A stretch of DNA of 10,711 bases. Origin: DATLAN01 sp035527455 (GTDB lineage: Bacteria > Planctomycetota > Planctomycetia > Pirellulales > Thermoguttaceae). The stretch spans positions 1 to 10,711 of the forward strand of contig DATLAN010000355.1 of assembly GCA_035527455.1 (NCBI GenBank), written 5' to 3'. Of this stretch, positions 1 through 5,380 are shown piece by piece. A model generated the notes under the pieces. That model was not told where the DNA came from and did not search any database. It worked only from the letters and a program-made list of their open reading frames with translations. A program made the position numbers and the translations under genes. Every line of letters starts with the position of its first letter. Within the stretch, counting starts at the first letter, position 1.

Positions 1-1
1 T

Positions 2-298
2 TCGGCCGATCCACGGGACGCCGATCTGGCCGAGGACGCGAAACGGTTGCAGAGCTTCTTCAATGACGTAGAGGACATGCGCCGGCGGGGTTTCGGCGGG
101 CCGCCGCCGGGTTTCTTCGAGAAGGAGGACGGGCCGCCGCTGGACGACGAAGACGGTCCGTTCATCGATGATATTCTGCCGGACCTGGCCGCCAAGATCG
201 CGGCCATGTGTGCTTCGTTGGGCATCGATCCGCAGGACGTGCTGCTCCCGGACGCGGAAACGGAGCCCCGCCGACGAAGCGGCAAACGCCGGTCGTAG
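2..298 (+). CDS. C-terminal end of an unknown acidic, Pro/Gly-rich protein (5' truncated by window edge)
   Basis: The reading frame is open from the first full codon of the window to TAG at 296-298, so the gene starts upstream. A TTG at 47 could be read as a start, but the preceding codons are open and look coding, and no Shine-Dalgarno motif stands before it. The visible 98 residues begin with a charged helix-like stretch, then a Gly/Pro-rich linker (RRRGFGGPPPGFF), an acidic patch rich in Asp/Glu, a short predicted helix (DLAAKIAAMCASLGID) and a basic tail (RRRSGKRRS). I do not recognise the family. It lies 49 bases before the J-like gene on the same strand, so it is probably the upstream member of the chaperone operon and could be a client-binding or adaptor subunit. 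That role is inference from position only. Confidence 0.6.
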   Translation, partial: SADPRDADLAEDAKRLQSFFNDVEDMRRRGFGGPPPGFFEKEDGPPLDDEDGPFIDDILPDLAAKIAAMCASLGIDPQDVLLPDAETEPRRRSGKRRS

Positions 299-347
299 GA
301 CGAGCGGAAGAACGAGAAACCACCAGAAACGATCAGGAGAGTTTCCG

Positions 348-641
348 ATGCCGGATCCTTACGAAGTCTTGGACCTGCCGCCGGAAAGCGGCGACGCGGA
401 GATCCGACGCCGCTATCTCGAACTGGTCCGCCGGCACCCGCCCGATCGCGATCCCGAGCGCTTCGCGGCGATCCGCCGGGCCTACGACGAACTCCGCGAT
501 CCCCAGAAACGGATGGAGTCGAGGTTGTTTCGCATGGAGACGGACGACTCGCTGGACGCGATCGTGGCCGACGTGAAACGACGCTTCCGCGCGGCCCGCA
601 TTCCCACGGAAACCCTGCTCCACCTGGTGGAAAAAAGATGA
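348..641 (+). CDS. Small J-domain-like protein with altered HPD motif
   Basis: A 97-residue protein that is almost only a J domain. Residues 4-52 follow the DnaJ pattern: PYEVLDLP (helix I), then IRRRYLELVRR (helix II), a loop, then FAAIRRAYDELRDPQKR (helix III with the usual DP-KR ending). In J proteins the HPD tripeptide in the loop stimulates Hsp70 ATPase. Here the loop reads H30-P31-P32-D33-R34-D35-P36, so His and Asp are separated by one extra Pro, or His is replaced by Pro, depending on alignment. There is no Gly/Phe region, zinc-finger or client-binding domain. The remaining 45 residues are a basic helical tail. The start ATG is chosen because AGGAGA lies at 335-340, 7 bases upstream; the frame is open further upstream but overlaps the previous gene. 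Its stop overlaps the GrpE start by 4 bases (ATGA), which predicts translational coupling. It is probably the co-chaperone of the Hsp70 encoded downstream. Confidence 0.8.
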   Translation: MPDPYEVLDLPPESGDAEIRRRYLELVRRHPPDRDPERFAAIRRAYDELRDPQKRMESRLFRMETDDSLDAIVADVKRRFRAARIPTETLLHLVEKR

Positions 642-1423
642 ACAAACAACTCGACGAAGAAACGGTCCTGGCACGGTTCAGCCAATGGCTCGACGAAACC
701 GCAGCCGAAGCGGAATCGATCGACGACCGGCGGCCTGCCCACGACGAGCCACCGGAGCTTCCGTCGGTGGGACTCCTGCAGTTCGTCGAAGAGTTCACCG
801 CTTTGCGGCACGAACTGAAATTGGAGACGAAGAGTTCGCGCAACCTGGCCGAGCGGACCGAAACGATGCTCACCGCCATGGAACAGGCCGTCGAGGCGTT
901 TCGATCCGTGGATGCAAGAGAGGCGGAGGCCGCCCGACAGGCCGCCAGGCCCCTGATCGAGGCGATGCTCGACCTGGACGAAGCCCTCGGGCGCGGCCGG
1001 GCGGTGATCGAAACGGCCCGGCGACGCGTCCTCGAAGACTTGACCACCCAACTCCAAGAACAACTGGACGACCTCTTCCGCCATCAGTCGCTCTGGCGAC
1101 GCTGGTTGTGCCGACACTGGTACCGGGCCGCCAGGGAGATTGTTTTGCAGCGGGCAACCTTGGACCATCGACGGATCTTCGATTCGCTGGCCGAAGGATA
1201 CGATCTGATCGTCAACCGCCTCGGCCGGGCGATGAAAAAGGAAGAAATCTATCGGATCCAGTGCGTCGGAAAACCGGCCAACCCCAATACCATGACCGTC
1301 GTCGAAGCCGTCGACGATCCCCGGCAGCCGCCGGGCCTGGTCGTCGAAGAAATTCGGCCGGGCTACTACCGCAAAGGCGAAGTCGTCCGGTTCGCGGAGG
1401 TCAAGGCCGTGGCGGGAAAATAA
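638..1423 (+). CDS. GrpE-family nucleotide exchange factor
   Basis: A 261-residue protein. GrpE proteins dimerise through a long helix and release ADP from Hsp70. Residues 46-70 (LLQFVEEFTALRHELKLETK) begin the long charged helix typical of GrpE, and helix continues to about residue 150. Residues 203-258 form the beta domain that contacts the Hsp70 nucleotide-binding domain: YRIQCVGKPANPNTMTVVEA, then GLVVEEIRPGYYRKGEVVRFAEV. This matches the GrpE pattern of a 'G-P-x-x-N' turn, 'VVEE-x-x-x-GY' and a closing strand. The protein is longer than E. coli GrpE (about 197 residues) because of an acidic N-terminal arm (residues 1-45) and a Trp/Arg-rich segment near 151-168 (SLWRRWLCRHWYRAAREI) where GrpE is usually plain helix. 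The start codon overlaps the J-like gene's stop; the Hsp70 gene begins 27 bases after its stop. Confidence 0.88.
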   Translation: MNKQLDEETVLARFSQWLDETAAEAESIDDRRPAHDEPPELPSVGLLQFVEEFTALRHELKLETKSSRNLAERTETMLTAMEQAVEAFRSVDAREAEAARQAARPLIEAMLDLDEALGRGRAVIETARRRVLEDLTTQLQEQLDDLFRHQSLWRRWLCRHWYRAAREIVLQRATLDHRRIFDSLAEGYDLIVNRLGRAMKKEEIYRIQCVGKPANPNTMTVVEAVDDPRQPPGLVVEEIRPGYYRKGEVVRFAEVKAVAGK

Positions 1424-1450
1424 TCCGAAAACCTCAAGGAGCATCCTCGT

Positions 1451-3253
1451 ATGGACACTCGCATGGAAACCATCCTGGGAATCGATCTCGGCACGACCAA
1501 CAGCGAAGTGGCCGTGATTCGAGACGGAAAGGCGGAGGTGCTGAAGGAAAACGGCACGGCGATTCTGCCTTCGGTGGTCGGCCTGGACGCCCAGGGCCGA
1601 TTGCTCGTCGGTACGCCCGCCCGCAATCAGGCCGTCTTGGCCCCCGAGCGCACCGTGCGGTCCGTCAAGCGCCGAATGGGCAGCGGCGAGACCGTCTCCC
1701 TGGGCGACCAGCAGTACAGCCCTCAGGAAATCTCCGCGATGATCCTCCGCGAGCTGAAGCAGCGCGCCGAGAAGGAGCTGGGCCATCCGGTCCACAAGGC
1801 GGTGATTACCGTGCCGGCCTTCTTCAACGAGACCCAGCGCGAAGCCACCCGCGAAGCCGGTCAACTGGCCGGCCTGGAAGTCGTCCGAATCATCAACGAG
1901 CCCACCGCCGCCTCGCTGGCGTACGAATCCGGTCACACGGGCATGGAGCGATTGGTGGTCTACGACCTCGGCGGGGGCACCTTCGACGTCTCCATCGTCC
2001 AGATCGAACAAGGCGTCGTCGAGGTGCTCGCCAGCCACGGCAACACGAAACTGGGAGGCGACGACTTCGACCAGTTGTTGCTGGATCGCGTCTGCGATGA
2101 TTTCGCCGAAGAACACGGGATCGACTTGCGCGAGTCGCTCTCGGCCAGATCGCGTTTGCTCCGCGCGGTCGAAGAAGCCAAGATAAAGCTCTCCTACGAA
2201 CCGGTCGTCAGGATCCAGGAAGAGTTCATCGCCCAGAAGGACGGCGCGCCGATCAACCTGGACCGCGAGATCACCCGGCCGGAGTACGAAGAGTTGATCG
2301 AGCCGCTCTTGTCCAAGACGCTCGTGTGCGTCGACGAATCGCTCTCCGACGCCGGTCTGAACGCCACGCAGATCGACAAGGTGATCCTGGTCGGCGGCGC
2401 CACGCGCACCCCGCTGGTCGGCCGCCTCCTGGAGGAGCAACTCGGGCAGCCCGTCCACGCCGAAGTGGATCCCGATCTCTGCGTGGCCATGGGGGCGGCG
2501 ATCCAGGCGGGCCTGATCGCCGGGGTCGACGTCGGGCCCGTGCTGGTCGATATCACGCCGCACACGCTGGGCATCCAAACCGCCGGAAGCCTCTACGGTC
2601 TCCGTTCGTCGTATCAGTTTTCGCCGCTGATCCGGCGCAACTCGCCGCTGCCGGCCGGCCGTAGCGAATTGTTCGGCACCGTGTTCGACGGCCAGGAAAA
2701 GGCTCGAATCTGCGTCTACCAGGGTGAAAACGAGGACGTTCGGCACAACGAATTCGTCGGCGAGTTCGTCCTGGACGGATTGGCCGACGTGACGCGCGGC
2801 AACGAGATCCTCGTGCGATTCGATCTCGATCTGGACGGCATCCTGAAAGTGACCGCGAACGAACGAGCCACCGGCCGCGCGAAAGAGCTGGTCGTCGATA
2901 ACGCCGTTTCGCGGTTCCGCCGACGCAACCGGGAAGACGCACGAAACCGGCTGGATTCGGCATTCTCTTCCCGCAGTGATTCGGCGCCCGTCCAAACCGC
3001 TGCCGAGGAGGTGCCGGTGGGGCCCGCTTCGGACGCCGAGCTTCCCACGGAGTTGAATCAAGCCATCGCCAAAAGCGAAGAGTTGATTGCCAAGAGCAAG
3101 CAGATCGCGCCCGACGCCGGCCCGGAAGACGCCGAAGAGATCGGCCAACTGATCGAGAAGCTCCGGGCGGCGATGGACCGACGTTCCCAAAGCGAGATCG
3201 AAGAGACCACGGCGAAATTGGAAGATTTGGTTTTCTACCTGCACGACGCGTGA
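1451..3253 (+). CDS. Hsp70-family chaperone, HscC/DnaK-like
   Basis: A 600-residue ATP-driven chaperone, expected in the cytoplasm. The nucleotide-binding domain (about residues 7-360) shows phosphate loop 1 IDLGTTNS (11-18), VPAFFNETQREATREAG (121-137), IINEPTAASLAY (147-158), DLGGGTFDVS (172-181), GNTKLGGDDFD and the adenosine motif GGATRTP (315-321). The linker and substrate domain begin at DITPHTLGIQT (367). FSPLIRRNSPLP and VYQGEN follow. The C-terminal lid is short: a Ser/Ala/Pro-rich spacer, then helices over about residues 530-600 ending in FYLHDA, with none of the charged tail of housekeeping DnaK (about 638 residues). Length and the region around FSPLIRRN/VYQGEN resemble HscC-type Hsp70s more than DnaK. 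The start ATG has AAGGAG at 1436-1441, 9 bases upstream; a second in-frame ATG at 1463 is an alternative. The stop overlaps the next start by 4 bases (GTGA). Confidence 0.95.
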   Translation: MDTRMETILGIDLGTTNSEVAVIRDGKAEVLKENGTAILPSVVGLDAQGRLLVGTPARNQAVLAPERTVRSVKRRMGSGETVSLGDQQYSPQEISAMILRELKQRAEKELGHPVHKAVITVPAFFNETQREATREAGQLAGLEVVRIINEPTAASLAYESGHTGMERLVVYDLGGGTFDVSIVQIEQGVVEVLASHGNTKLGGDDFDQLLLDRVCDDFAEEHGIDLRESLSARSRLLRAVEEAKIKLSYEPVVRIQEEFIAQKDGAPINLDREITRPEYEELIEPLLSKTLVCVDESLSDAGLNATQIDKVILVGGATRTPLVGRLLEEQLGQPVHAEVDPDLCVAMGAAIQAGLIAGVDVGPVLVDITPHTLGIQTAGSLYGLRSSYQFSPLIRRNSPLPAGRSELFGTVFDGQEKARICVYQGENEDVRHNEFVGEFVLDGLADVTRGNEILVRFDLDLDGILKVTANERATGRAKELVVDNAVSRFRRRNREDARNRLDSAFSSRSDSAPVQTAAEEVPVGPASDAELPTELNQAIAKSEELIAKSKQIAPDAGPEDAEEIGQLIEKLRAAMDRRSQSEIEETTAKLEDLVFYLHDA

Positions 3254-3597
3254 TCACCGTGACCGAATCCGAAAACGCCGCCGATGAACTGGTCGGTTGT
3301 CCCACGTGCAAAGTGCGCCAATCGTGGTCCGACGCGTGCCGGCGCTGCAAGTGCGACCTGACGTTGCTGGGACGCATCGTGCAGTCCTGCGGCCGAACGC
3401 GCCGGCGATGTTTGGAGGATTTGCGCGCCGGCCGGTTCTCTCAGGCGGTGCGGCGAGCACGTCGCGGTTTCGCCTTGTCCCCCGACGAACGGTCGGCGCG
3501 CCTGCTGGCGGTCTGTCTCCTTTGCCGTGGAGAATTCGTCGAGGCGGTTCGCGTCTTTCGGGCGATCGACGCAGCGCGGCAATCAGGCCTCCCATAA
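3250..3597 (+). CDS. Zinc-ribbon protein with TPR-like helical repeat, coupled to Hsp70
   Basis: A 115-residue protein starting at GTG 3250, whose last three bases are the Hsp70 stop codon (GTGA overlap). This predicts translational coupling and accounts for the lack of a separate ribosome site. The N-terminus carries a four-cysteine zinc ribbon: C17-x2-C20, nine residues, C30-x2-C33, with a further C35. Residues 51-107 look like a pair of amphipathic helices repeated (CLEDLRAGRFSQAVRRARRG and LCRGEFVEAVRVFRAIDAAR), which is the 'A-x-x-G-x-x-x-x-A' pattern of TPR-type repeats. There is no signal peptide or membrane segment. I do not know a characterised homologue. TPR domains often bind chaperone tails and zinc ribbons often bind partners or clients, so a co-chaperone or client adaptor role is plausible, but it is inferred from context. 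Confidence 0.75.
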   Translation: MITVTESENAADELVGCPTCKVRQSWSDACRRCKCDLTLLGRIVQSCGRTRRRCLEDLRAGRFSQAVRRARRGFALSPDERSARLLAVCLLCRGEFVEAVRVFRAIDAARQSGLP

Positions 3598-3604
3598 CAG
3601 CGAC

Positions 3605-3631
3605 GGCCGAAACACGATGTCGTACTCGGCC
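3605..3631. terminator. Hairpin between convergent transcription units
   Basis: GGCCGA (3605-3610) pairs with TCGGCC (3626-3631), and inside it ACGA (3614-3617) pairs with TCGT (3620-3623) around a TG loop. It starts 8 bases after the stop of the last chaperone-operon gene and lies beyond the stop of the convergent DUF5989 gene. No T-tract follows on either strand, so termination is inferred from placement, not from a full intrinsic-terminator pattern. Confidence 0.35.
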
Positions 3632-3696
3632 AGCCTCAAGTGGGCGATCGTGCTCATGGATTCCCTCGGAAACGATGGTCCCAGTTCGAACCCCGT

Positions 3697-3915
3697 CTAG
3701 AACAACGTGTAAATGAACGGTGCCGCACCACTGCTGGTAAGCAGCACCAGCGCACTGATCAGCAGAAGCACCAGGACGATCGGCGTCAGCCACCACTTCT
3801 TGTTGTAGCGGAGGAAATCCCAGAATTCCCGCACGAGCCCGACTTGGGGTCGCTCGGCCTCTTCGGCAAAGCTGGTCGGATGGTCCTGTACGGACGCGTC
3901 CGGTTTCTCGCTCAT
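3697..3915 (-). CDS. DUF5989-family small membrane protein
   Basis: A 72-residue protein. After a polar, acidic N-terminus of about 35 residues comes FWDFLRYNKKWWLTPIVLVL, then one hydrophobic transmembrane segment and the C-terminal signature APFIYTLF at the very end. The 'R-x-x-KKWWL-x-P' entry and 'AP-FIYTLF' exit are, from memory, the hallmark of DUF5989, a family of unknown function often found beside carbamoyltransferase and SGNH-hydrolase genes. No such partner is visible here; the next genes are a chaperone operon and a response regulator. The frame extends 9 codons upstream to 3942, but ATG at 3915 is preferred because an AAGGAAA-type ribosome site lies about 5 bases upstream (positions 3921-3930 on the minus strand). 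It probably sits in the inner membrane with its C-terminus just beyond the bilayer. Confidence 0.8.
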   Translation of the reverse strand: MSEKPDASVQDHPTSFAEEAERPQVGLVREFWDFLRYNKKWWLTPIVLVLLLISALVLLTSSGAAPFIYTLF

Positions 3916-4216
3916 GGATGTTTCCTTTCCCTTCCTCCGCAAGACCTTCAGGGCACGTATCAGCCGACTTCAGCATAGGCTCGAGCCGCGAACAAGGAAA
4001 GGCTTTCTTGCCGCAACCCCCCGTCGGGGCAGGGAGCGTCGTGGATTCCCACGGAGGGATTCTGCACGGTCGCTCGCTTCGCGGTTCCATTTCATCACCG
4101 ATACCAGCCGGCCTTCTCGTAGAAAAACCCGGTGCGTGTCGCTCAATAGATGGGCTACTGCTTTATGTGACCATATCGTCTCTGCCCATAGTAACCATTT
4201 CGTTGGCCACCTTATC

Positions 4217-4235
4217 GAGAAAATTGCATTTTCTC
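4217..4235. promoter_or_regulatory. 19-base palindrome, possible operator
   Basis: GAGAAAAT (4217-4224) and ATTTTCTC (4228-4235) are perfect 8-bp arms around a TGC centre. The AT-rich symmetric form is typical of a binding site for a dimeric regulator. Its centre lies about 66 bases before the start of transcription predicted from the -10 element at 4280-4285, a usual position for an activator. The downstream solitary regulator is an obvious candidate binder, which is inference. Confidence 0.4.
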
Positions 4236-4276
4236 CCCCGAATCTTTCCGAGGGGGGTCCCCCCCGGCAGAAAACT

Positions 4277-4285
4277 TGCTATGAT
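4277..4285 (+). promoter_or_regulatory. Extended -10 promoter candidate for the response regulator
   Basis: TG-C-TATGAT (4277-4285) matches an extended -10 (5 of 6 to TATAAT plus the TGn). The region 17 bases upstream is a G/C tract with no -35 match. Predicted start near 4292 would give a leader of about 270 bases before the ATG at 4561. Confidence 0.35.
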
Positions 4286-4533
4286 TCAGGGTAGTAAAGT
4301 AAGTTGACCAGCCAGAGGGGCGACCGGGGAGGAATGATCGAAGCCCCCCACAGAATTCGGAGACCGTCGTCCACGCGACCTCCGGATCGGACTGGTGAAC
4401 TGGAGGAGAATCCTTTTGGTTTGCGGGGAAGCGGCAAGCCCCGACGCGTTCGCGGGTGGGTCGCGCCGAACAGCACACCGCGCAGGACCGTGATCCGTCG
4501 GCCGAACAACGCCGTATTCCCTGAAAAAGCTTC

Positions 4534-4542
4534 TGTCATACT
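4534..4542 (+). promoter_or_regulatory. Second -10 candidate close to the regulator start
   Basis: TG-T-CATACT (4534-4542) is an extended -10 with 4 of 6 matches to TATAAT. The start of transcription would fall near 4549, giving a short leader that just includes GGAG (4551-4554), the ribosome site 6 bases before ATG. No good -35 is present. Confidence 0.3.
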
Positions 4543-4560
4543 AACCTTTCGGAGTATCGA

Positions 4561-5199
4561 ATGAGCAACCAGATCAAGTTACTGATCGCAGATGATCACG
4601 AAGTCGTCCGCACCGGACTGAAGAGCCTTCTGGCGGATACCGAAATCAGTGTGGTCGCCGAGGTGAAATCCGGGCAAGAGGCCGTCAAATACGCCTTGGA
4701 GAACGACCTGGACGTCGTCCTGGTCGACATCCGCATGCCCGACGGCGACGGATTGACGGCCCTGGGACGCATCAAGCTGGACAAGCCGGAACTGCCGATC
4801 CTGATCCTCTCCACGTTCGACAACCCCACGTACATCGCCCGGGCCGTTGCGCTGGGCGCCAGCGGGTATCTGCTGAAAGGCTGCAGCCGCGACGAATTGA
4901 TCAACGCCATCCGGCAGGCTGCCGCCGGCGAAAGTGCCTGGACCCGCGAGGAACTCCGCCGCGTCACCGGCGCGCTGGCCACCCCGCGTCTGGCCGCCGA
5001 CGTCGAAGTGCCGTTGACCCAGCGAGAGAGTGAAGTACTCCGTCAGTTGGCCTACGGGCTGACCAACAAGGAGATCGCCCAGGCGTTGAGCATCAGCTAC
5101 GAGACGGTCAAGGAACACGTCCAGCACATCCTGCGGAAGATCGGTGTTTCCGACCGCACGCAGGCCGCCGTCTGGGCAGTCCGCAAAGAACTCGTCTGA
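4561..5199 (+). CDS. NarL/FixJ-family response regulator (solitary)
   Basis: A 212-residue two-component DNA-binding regulator. The receiver domain (residues 4-122) has the acidic pair D11-D12, the phospho-acceptor D56 in VLVDIRMPDGDG, S84/T85 at the end of strand 4 (LILST) and K106 in SGYLLKG, so all the switch residues are present. The LuxR-type helix-turn-helix spans about residues 148-208: LTQRESEVLRQLAYGLTNKE, then IAQALSISYETVKEHVQHIL and RKIGVSDRTQA. Phosphorylation by a sensor kinase normally allows dimerisation and DNA binding. No histidine kinase gene lies in this window, so it is an orphan here. ATG at 4561 is supported by GGAG at 4551-4554. The gene is monocistronic: a strong terminator follows 37 bases after the stop. 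Confidence 0.96.
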   Translation: MSNQIKLLIADDHEVVRTGLKSLLADTEISVVAEVKSGQEAVKYALENDLDVVLVDIRMPDGDGLTALGRIKLDKPELPILILSTFDNPTYIARAVALGASGYLLKGCSRDELINAIRQAAAGESAWTREELRRVTGALATPRLAADVEVPLTQRESEVLRQLAYGLTNKEIAQALSISYETVKEHVQHILRKIGVSDRTQAAVWAVRKELV

Positions 5200-5236
5200 T
5201 TTCAACCGCCGACCGCCGGGGCATACACCGCCGCAC

Positions 5237-5289
5237 AAAGCCGCGGCCGGTGACCGTGCGTGCGCACCGTCGCCGGCCGGGCTTTTTTT
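5237..5289 (+). terminator. Strong intrinsic terminator of the response regulator gene
   Basis: A long hairpin: AAAGCC (5237-5242) pairs with GGCTTT (5280-5285). After a one-base bulge, the GC-rich arm from 5244 pairs with the arm ending at 5279 (CGGCCGG with CCGGCCG), extending through TGAC/GTCG to a GTGC/GCAC tip around 5257-5266. It is followed by a run of seven T (5283-5289). This is the clearest terminator in the window. Confidence 0.9.
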
Positions 5290-5318
5290 CTGCTTTTCGG
5301 CGCGGTCGTCCTCCCGGC

Positions 5319-5348
5319 TTGCTTTCTCGCGCAGCCATCGGCTAGGAT
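5319..5348 (+). promoter_or_regulatory. Promoter candidate of the enolase-superfamily gene
   Basis: TTGCTT (5319-5324), an 18-base spacer and TAGGAT (5343-5348), giving 3/6 and 4/6 matches to the sigma-70 hexamers. It lies between the preceding terminator and the gene, with a predicted start near 5355, about 26 bases before the ATG. Confidence 0.45.
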
Positions 5349-5362
5349 GGGACTTTCCATCC
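5345..5362. promoter_or_regulatory. Inverted repeat on the predicted start of transcription
   Basis: GGATGG (5345-5350) and CCATCC (5357-5362) are perfect 6-bp arms with a 6-base centre. It overlaps the -10 hexamer and the predicted +1, where a repressor operator commonly sits; as RNA it could only fold if transcription begins upstream. Confidence 0.35.
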
Positions 5363-5370
5363 GCTTCACG

Positions 5371-5375
5371 GGAGG
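5371..5375 (+). promoter_or_regulatory. Ribosome binding site deciding the start at 5381
   Basis: GGAGG lies 5 bases before ATG 5381. The same frame is open back to 5144, but that extension crosses the terminator and the regulator's C-terminus, so this site fixes the true start. Confidence 0.8.
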
Positions 5376-5380
5376 CTCCC

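Larger units (their letters stand above)
3916..4560. other. Divergent intergenic region between DUF5989 and the response regulator
   Basis: A 645-base stretch with no gene I can support. Its left half (about 3940-4110) is GC-rich without clear motifs. Around 4130-4300 it becomes more AT-rich and holds a palindrome (4217-4235), complementary C/G/C tracts (4235-4265) and an extended -10 element (4277-4285). The right part (4334-4564) contains an Arg/Pro-rich open frame ending in an ATGA overlap with the regulator gene; its composition is typical of chance translation of GC-rich DNA. Confidence 0.6.

Noticed and set aside
168..347. Upstream extension of the J-like protein frame
   Set aside because: It overlaps the preceding gene in another frame and is Arg-rich nonsense; AGGAGA before ATG 348 marks the start.
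482..3244. 920-codon open frame on the minus strand opposite GrpE and Hsp70
   Set aside because: It is fully antisense to two genes with unmistakable family motifs. Long antisense frames arise from GC-biased codon use, and its translation shows no domain.
3584..3658. 24-codon minus-strand frame (MSTIAHLRLAEYDIVF...) with GAGGGAA upstream, after the DUF5989 gene
   Set aside because: Very short, overlaps the end of the zinc-ribbon gene and the inter-operon hairpin, and has no known match that I recognise.
3679..3703. tRNA T-loop-like motif GTTCGAAC
   Set aside because: The flanking bases do not form a 5-bp T stem on either strand and no acceptor or anticodon arm is found nearby. A similar motif near 7018 lies inside the metallophosphoesterase gene.
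5144..5380. N-terminal extension of the enolase-superfamily frame
   Set aside because: It overlaps the regulator's coding end and the strong terminator; GGAGG before ATG 5381 gives the better start.
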